A DNA stretch of 64,000 nucleotides from Diadema setosum (Eukaryota > Echinodermata > Echinoidea > Diadematoida > Diadematidae), in assembly GCA_033980235.1 (NCBI GenBank), contig CM067070.1, positions 12,160,046-12,224,045 of the forward strand, given 5' to 3'. Positions 58,658 to 64,000 of this stretch are shown piece after piece (position 1 is the first letter of the stretch; the number at the start of each line of letters is the position of its first letter). Position numbers and translations under genes: made by a program. A model generated the notes under the pieces. That model was not told the DNA's origin and did no database searches. It saw only the letters and a program-made list of their open reading frames with translations.

Positions 58658-59116
58658 AGGAGACCTCCGGATGATTTTCAGATTTTTACATTTGAACAAC
58701 TATAAATTAGTTATACTGAGGACAGAGTTTCAGAATTTGCGATAATTGGGATGAAGAATAAGAATATTTTCAAAATTTAGGACAAATTGCAATGAACAAG
58801 GATGATGACATGGCAGAGTCACCATAAGAATGCATGAGTTGCGGCTCAAGGAAGCAGAACAAGAGAAGAAGGCATGCATAGATTATTCACAGGTGAACTT
58901 GCTAGCAAGCGGTATTGTAATGGAATTATACTGCTACATTTCTGAAATATGTGAACCTCCTATGTCATCATCCTTGTTCAGTGTAATTTGTTTAAGTTTT
59001 TGCAAAGTATTGTTTCTCCGCTCAAGAACCACAATAAATTTCACAAATCTATACATGGAGTTGTCGATTTATGTACTACATGATATGAAATTATGAAAAT
59101 CGTCTGGAATGTCCCT
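58658..59116 (+). mobile_element. TTAA-flanked MITE family D
   Basis: 459 bp with perfect TTAA on both sides (58654-58657 and 59117-59120). AGGAGACCTCCGGATGATTT at the left and AATCGTCTGGAATGTCCCT at the right are imperfect inverted termini. Non-coding. Confidence 0.8.
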
Positions 59117-59120
59117 TTAA

Positions 59121-59733
59121 GTTGGACCTGTTTAGGTGCTCTTATTGTGACACTGGTAAATGTGCAAAGTAAACCTGTTTTGCTTGGAATTTGGAGTGGG
59201 GAGGGGGAGAGGTGCTATGTTATAAGTGGATGAGGTCCAGAGACCTGTAAATAAGTGACCCTTGACTTTTGCAGTGCGATTCAAGGAGGCGTATATATTC
59301 AATCGAAACGTTTTTTCTCACATTTTGTACCCCCTAGAGTTGGCGAATATGTGCAGGGGCCACGGAATGGGAGGCTAGGATACCTCCCCCCCCCCTTCAT
59401 TTTGGGGGTTCTGTGCAGGGAAAAAAGGGAAAAAGGGAAAAATAACACTTCTGAATGTTCTATCCCAAGCTACCATCGTAGTACCATTGCCCCACCCACC
59501 TCACCACCACTTCTATCACCTCAAAAGAAAAAAACAAAGGAAACGTTTTACGGCCCCTGAAGTGGTACCTGACAATAATGGGAAGTCAATGGTGGCATCT
59601 ATGTCCCTCTTTGGAAGGAGAATGCCTTTACTGAATATGCTAAAGGCCTACAATATTCTACGACAAAATTTTCTTTTGAATATGATTGATGCGTTCATTC
59701 TCACTTCTTGTTTGTTTTCCCTCTGCGTTTATC
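59121..59733. other. Intergenic stretch, nothing recognised
   Basis: Contains a C-run near 59390. No gene or family recognised. Confidence 0.35.
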
Positions 59734-59737
59734 TTAA

Positions 59738-59915
59738 AGGGGAAGACTACTAACTGATCAGTGGGAATGCTAGAGGGAAGATTGTTCCAGTCCTTTTGGG
59801 ATTCATTTAAGAGTACATTATATATCTATTGTTATGTGAAAATTATTGGCTTCAGTATGGTCTCATATTCAAGTAATGTGCAGTTCAATGTTTTTAGGTG
59901 AGTGTCCCTGGTCAG
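59738..59915 (+). mobile_element. MITE family C, left half
   Basis: After TTAA (59734-59737): AGGGGAAGACTACTAACTGA, GGGATTCATTTAAGAGTACA and ATTCAAGTAATGTGCAGTTC, then GTCCCTGGTCAG. The right half is missing. It supplies the unoccupied version of the site where family A entered family C at 48.6 kb. Confidence 0.8.
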
Positions 59916-61555
59916 CGACGGGATGATTGTTAACGGCCAAAATTTCGAACTGTAATACCTGTCTACCTCCCTCTACGACCTTTACATGCCATTGGATTAC
60001 ACTACCCAGCAGCTACATCAGCTAGCGAGCAGAACTCATCATCACACACACACCACTACCATAGCTTACCGCACAGCAGCGAATCCACGTAAAATTAGTG
60101 TATGCTGTACTTGCGCGTCTTCTGTACCTCAACTCTTTGACTGTACTAAGTACTGTATTTTGCTCGACTCGCTGGCAGGCGGCTGTCTATCAGTGGTCGC
60201 TATAGTATATCCGCTTCGGCATGTGACAATGCCCGACAATGTGACAATACAGAGCTGTACTATACAGTGTCTTTAGATGGACTGTCGGGCGGCTTATAGC
60301 TAAACTACTGCAATACTTGCGTGATTTTAATCACGTAGTATAGCAGATGTCTAAAGTGCTAGTGCCTCGCGAGCGAGCGGTACGAGGGTCTCGGGCGGTC
60401 TCGTGTTCCTACGCTCGTACCTGCCGCTGTGCGATGAAACGGTGATCATGTACAAATGCACACCATGCACACCTACCATTTCCTTCTTTAATTTGTCAAT
60501 GAAAACTTCTTGTGGCTATCAGAAATGTCAAGATGGACCATATCTGACGGTTTCATGAAATTCCATTGTCAATTACAGAAGAAAAATAGCTAATTATGAC
60601 TCAAAAGTACGCCGATCGACGGCTGTGTCAGTGTAGCATGATGGATGATCGATTATGTGGAAGAGCGATATAACGATGATAATCGATTGTTGTAGTCTGT
60701 GATACAGCCGCTTCTACTACGTCGGCTCGACAGTAAAATGTGGAAGAAAGAAAGTGATCTTGATGCGTCTGCTTTTTATCGTTTTAGTTAATTTTCTCCT
60801 GCGTGTGACTGTGTATCTGTCAACATTGTTTGCTGACTAAATGATGGACGGATAATATGTGTACAAAACAGTAAAAGATATATGAAAAAATGGAAATTAT
60901 CCATCATGAATATTGCACAACAAATGGATTTTTACTACAAAACAAAAGCAAATACTGGGGTTGCAGTTTTTATATAACATGATTAAAAAAATGAAATGGA
61001 AAAATAAATACTATCATAAAAACAATTACTTTCTAATATCCCTAAGATGAACTTATCAATTAAAAACATATTACCATTTTAATTTCAATATTCTGTTTCT
61101 TTTTAGGTAAAATGAGCACTTTATGAGAAGTTCACAATGTCAATACATGATTATATAACACTTTTTGTAATAATATTCTCTTTAATTTATTAAATTAGGC
61201 CTATAAATTATGTAGATTACTAGAAACAAATCCCCTTTGAATTCAACTTCCTTCTCATCTTCTTTTCTCTCTCTTTCTCTCTCCCTCCTACTAATAGCCT
61301 AACCTTTTTCTTCCTTGCACTTTTCCTTCAACCTCATTCTATTCCTTTCAACACTACTCTTGTATCATGACAAAGTTGATAATATCGATATCAACTTTGT
61401 CATGATAAAATCAATAATTACCATAATTTTTAAAGAAAGGATCGATGTCTAAATCCTGGTATGAATAATCTGTATCAATAATTTGAATAGTGATAATCAT
61501 GATAGTGGCAATGAAAACAAAGAAATATCACAATAGCTCACTTGAGCCTTCAACT
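59916..61555. other. Intergenic stretch, nothing recognised
   Basis: AT-rich to mixed. A palindrome near 61367-61402 (TCATGACAAAGTTGATA and TATCAACTTTGTCATGA) could be a small foldback. No gene. Confidence 0.4.
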
Positions 61556-61563
61556 CAGGTGAG

Positions 61564-62807
61564 CAGTGGCGTATCAAGGGAAAACGGCGCCCGGGGCAGG
61601 CGCGAAAATTGCTCCCCTAATTTCTGAAAAAAGTGTTCAACCCCAAATCCATCCCGGTAGGGACTTTAAACAAAGTCCACATGATATGCTTTTTCAAGCA
61701 CTTAAAAGGGGTCTTTTTGAGGTTGATTTAAATGTAATGAATTTTGATGAATTGTGGCCAGCGAGCGTAGCGGGCGAGCCGAAAATATTTGTATTTCAGC
61801 TTATACAAGACATGGAATTCTTGTCTTTTTTTGCCCATCAAATCTTTTTTTTTTTTCTGGAAAGAGAAATACAGTAACTCGTCTTCAAGCTTGTAAAATG
61901 TATTATGGATTTGCATGCATTATAATCAAGATAGTGACTGCCTGATATATAGATAACGATTTATACCAACAAACTGAGGACTTGAAAAAAAAAATACTCT
62001 AAATTAGCACGCGAGAGTGAACCGAAATTTCCGCATCATCATCACGTTTTGCTATTTTTTTTTTATTTTTATTTTGGATAAACTTTGGCGAGCGAGCGCA
62101 GCGAGCGAGCCGAAATTGTTTGTACTTCAGCTTACAAAACATGGAATTCTTATCATTTTTTGCTTATTAAATCTTACAATTCTAATCAAGATAGTGACGA
62201 CCTTATAGATAACAATACTCTAAATTATAAAAGTACGAGCGAGTGAGCCGAAATTTGTATATTTCCGCGTCATCATCACGTTTTGTTCTTATCTTTTTTT
62301 TTCTTTTGATAAACTTTGGCGAGCGAGCCGAAATTGTTTGTATTTCAGCTTACAAAGCATGGAATTCTTATCATTTTTTGCTTATTAAATCTTACAATTC
62401 TAATCAAGATATAGTGACGACCATATAGATAACAGTACTCTAAATTAGTACGAGAAAGTGAGCCGAAATTTGTGTATTTCCGCGTCATCATTACGTTTTG
62501 TTCTTAACTTGTTTGATTTTTTTTTGTGCGCCCCCCCCCCCCTATGTTCAAAACCGTTGGCGTCCTCTTTTGACCCAATCGGCGATCGCTTCAGAACGAA
62601 TGAAACTGCAGCCGCTGCTCTGTGAATCACTTTGCCTGCTAAATATAAAATGACATGTGTGAACACAATAGACATTGTCATTTTGTCCGCGTCATCATCA
62701 TGTTTTGTTTTTATCTTGTTTGATTTGGTTTTCTACCCCGCCCCCACCATTCTCCCTCCTCCCCCCCCCCCCCCCCCTTTTCCGGGCGAGTTTTTTTTTT
62801 CTTCTTC

Positions 62808-62838
<31 letters not shown>

Positions 62839-62968
62839 TTCTTCTTCTTCGTTTTTTTCTTTTTTTTTTCTTCTTCTTCGTTTTTTTTTCGTTTTTTGCG
62901 CCCCCAAGGAGTGGCGCCCGGGGCACGTACCCCCCTTGCCTCCCCCCCCCCCCCCAGATACGCCACTG
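61564..62968. mobile_element. Non-autonomous hAT-type element with 8-bp target duplication
   Basis: The termini CAGTGGCGTATC and GATACGCCACTG are perfect inverted repeats. The element is flanked by the identical octamer CAGGTGAG at 61556-61563 and 62969-62976. The 1.4-kb interior has no transposase. It holds about 2.5 tandem units (about 61740-62080, 62080-62308, 62309-62520) with GGCGAGCGAGC..GAGCCGAAA, TATTTCAGCTTA, CATGGAATTCTT and GCGTCATCATCACGTTTTG, plus long pyrimidine tracts (62750-62900). Confidence 0.85.
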
Positions 62969-63351
62969 CAGGTGAGCTAACTAGAAAAAATATGAAAAAG
63001 AAAGTAGGAGCTACACGTATTGCACGAGTCAAGTTCAATATTGTAGTAAGCGGCTATCTATATATTAGAGACAACCAGAATCGATTATAGTAGTTGACAT
63101 CGTTCTCTGCGAAATCGGTGCACTACTTTCCGACGTAACTTTCCGACGTACTTTCAACTCCGATTTCTCATTTTTCTTACCTTTTCGGCTTTCTAATTCC
63201 ATGAAAATTCTCTGATATGGTTCAATTTAGCATCTTCAATAGCTGCACAAAATTTGATTGACAAACGGCGAAGCGAACGGTAGGTGTGCATTTCTACATG
63301 ATACCTAACGATTTAGCCTTACTCAGTACATCATGTACAGTGTACAATGTA

Positions 63352-63902
63352 CAGTCAAACCTGTGGATAGCGGCCACCCAAGGGATACGGAAAAAGTGGC
63401 CGTTATATACAGGTGGCCGCTATAGACAGGTAATCCAACTTTGTGTGCATTGCCTACATGTACATGTATCATCGTTGTATATACATGTACATTTATGTGT
63501 GTACGTATGCACACGTGTGTATCATGCATAGAACAATGCCGGTGTTTATGAAATTGTTGCATAGTACACTAGATGTAGCATGTGCACAGTCATGAATTAG
63601 TGCATTATTGTGACTGAATAAGTGATGAATGCAACGGTGGCGATCACTGAATGTTGCCCAGAAATGACTGGCACGGCTAAAAAGCAGAAAAACACCCTGA
63701 ATTATCAGCTCGGCTACGGCTCCATCGGGTTTTTGGCCGCTATAGACAGGTTAAAATCTACCGCGGGAAACAAAATTTGTGGCCGCTGGCCGCGTTAGAC
63801 AGGTGGCCGCTATACACAGGGTCTTTAACATGGCTTTTCTCTCGGGGGGATTTTTCAGTGGCCGCTATAGACAGGTGGCCGCTAATTAGGCAGGTTTGAC
63901 TG
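63352..63902. mobile_element. TA-flanked element with CAGTCAAACCTG ends and internal repeats
   Basis: CAGTCAAACCTG at the left is mirrored by CAGGTTTGACTG at the right (the left end extends into GTGGATAGCGGCC), and TA flanks both. The interior repeats GTGGCCGCTATAGACAGG at least five times, near both ends. This terminus is widespread among metazoan DNA transposons. No coding region remains. Confidence 0.8.
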
Positions 63903-64000
63903 TAGTAGTATTTGGCATTGTATAAGTAAACTTTAGTTGGCTCATAAGGGGCCTCCCTCTCGTGATGGACTGTCCCCCCACATGGGGAATCTGGCGGTTA

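Noticed and set aside
62632..63090. Open frames rich in Pro/Phe or Lys/Glu
   Set aside because: They are translations of long pyrimidine or purine tracts within the hAT-type element.
58276..64000. Exons 3 and 4 of transporter B
   Set aside because: Searched by eye for the GFxFSFMM and YGWRGA blocks and the DRFGGF ending; none found in the window.

Overview
This is a eukaryotic genomic window. The genes are split by introns with canonical GT/AG borders, the intergenic DNA is AT-rich, and there are many non-autonomous DNA transposons, tRNA-derived SINEs, satellites and microsatellites. Gene content (a ZNFX1-type helicase and SLC16-like transporters) fits an animal. The repeat style suggests a marine invertebrate deuterostome, most likely an echinoderm. 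That placement is inference from memory of such genomes and was not verified by search.

Layout. (1) 1-4.2 kb: a satellite array of about 190-bp monomers, with inverted monomers at its left end and a LINE reverse-transcriptase fragment inside. (2) 4.3-7.4 kb: intergenic DNA with one candidate minus-strand exon and one terminal-inverted-repeat element. (3) 7.46-15.83 kb, plus strand: a complete four-exon gene for a ZNFX1 orthologue, predicted at 2086 residues. It has an RG-rich N-terminus, a split UPF1-like SF1 helicase with an acidic tandem-repeat insertion, an expanded NFX1-type zinc-finger array, a degenerate RZ-type finger and an RG tail. (4) 15.8-31.8 kb: a long non-genic stretch with several MITEs, a 15-bp minisatellite that decays along its length, and a cluster of a dispersed motif built around ACGTTAC. 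(5) 31.88-40.57 kb, plus strand: a complete four-exon SLC16/monocarboxylate-transporter-like gene, predicted at 521 residues. (6) 40.6-52.9 kb: SINE, inverted and tandem repeats, a mariner-type palindromic MITE, and a nested pair of TTAA-flanked MITEs. (7) 53.05-58.28 kb, plus strand: the first two coding exons of a second, paralogous SLC16-like gene. Its first splice donor appears lost, and its first intron holds a 4-kb inverted repeat. Later exons are not seen. (8) 58.3-64 kb: further mobile elements, including a hAT-type element with a perfect 8-bp target duplication and a TA-flanked element.

The three genes share a strand but have no evident functional link. In other animals ZNFX1 is an RNA-binding helicase of antiviral or small-RNA pathways. 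The two transporters look like local tandem duplicates, because the exon length and phase of their second exons are identical. The strongest unexplained signals are the ACGTTAC motif cluster (25.1-31.3 kb), the set of four TTAA-target MITE families with internal empty-site evidence, and lineage-specific expansions inside ZNFX1.
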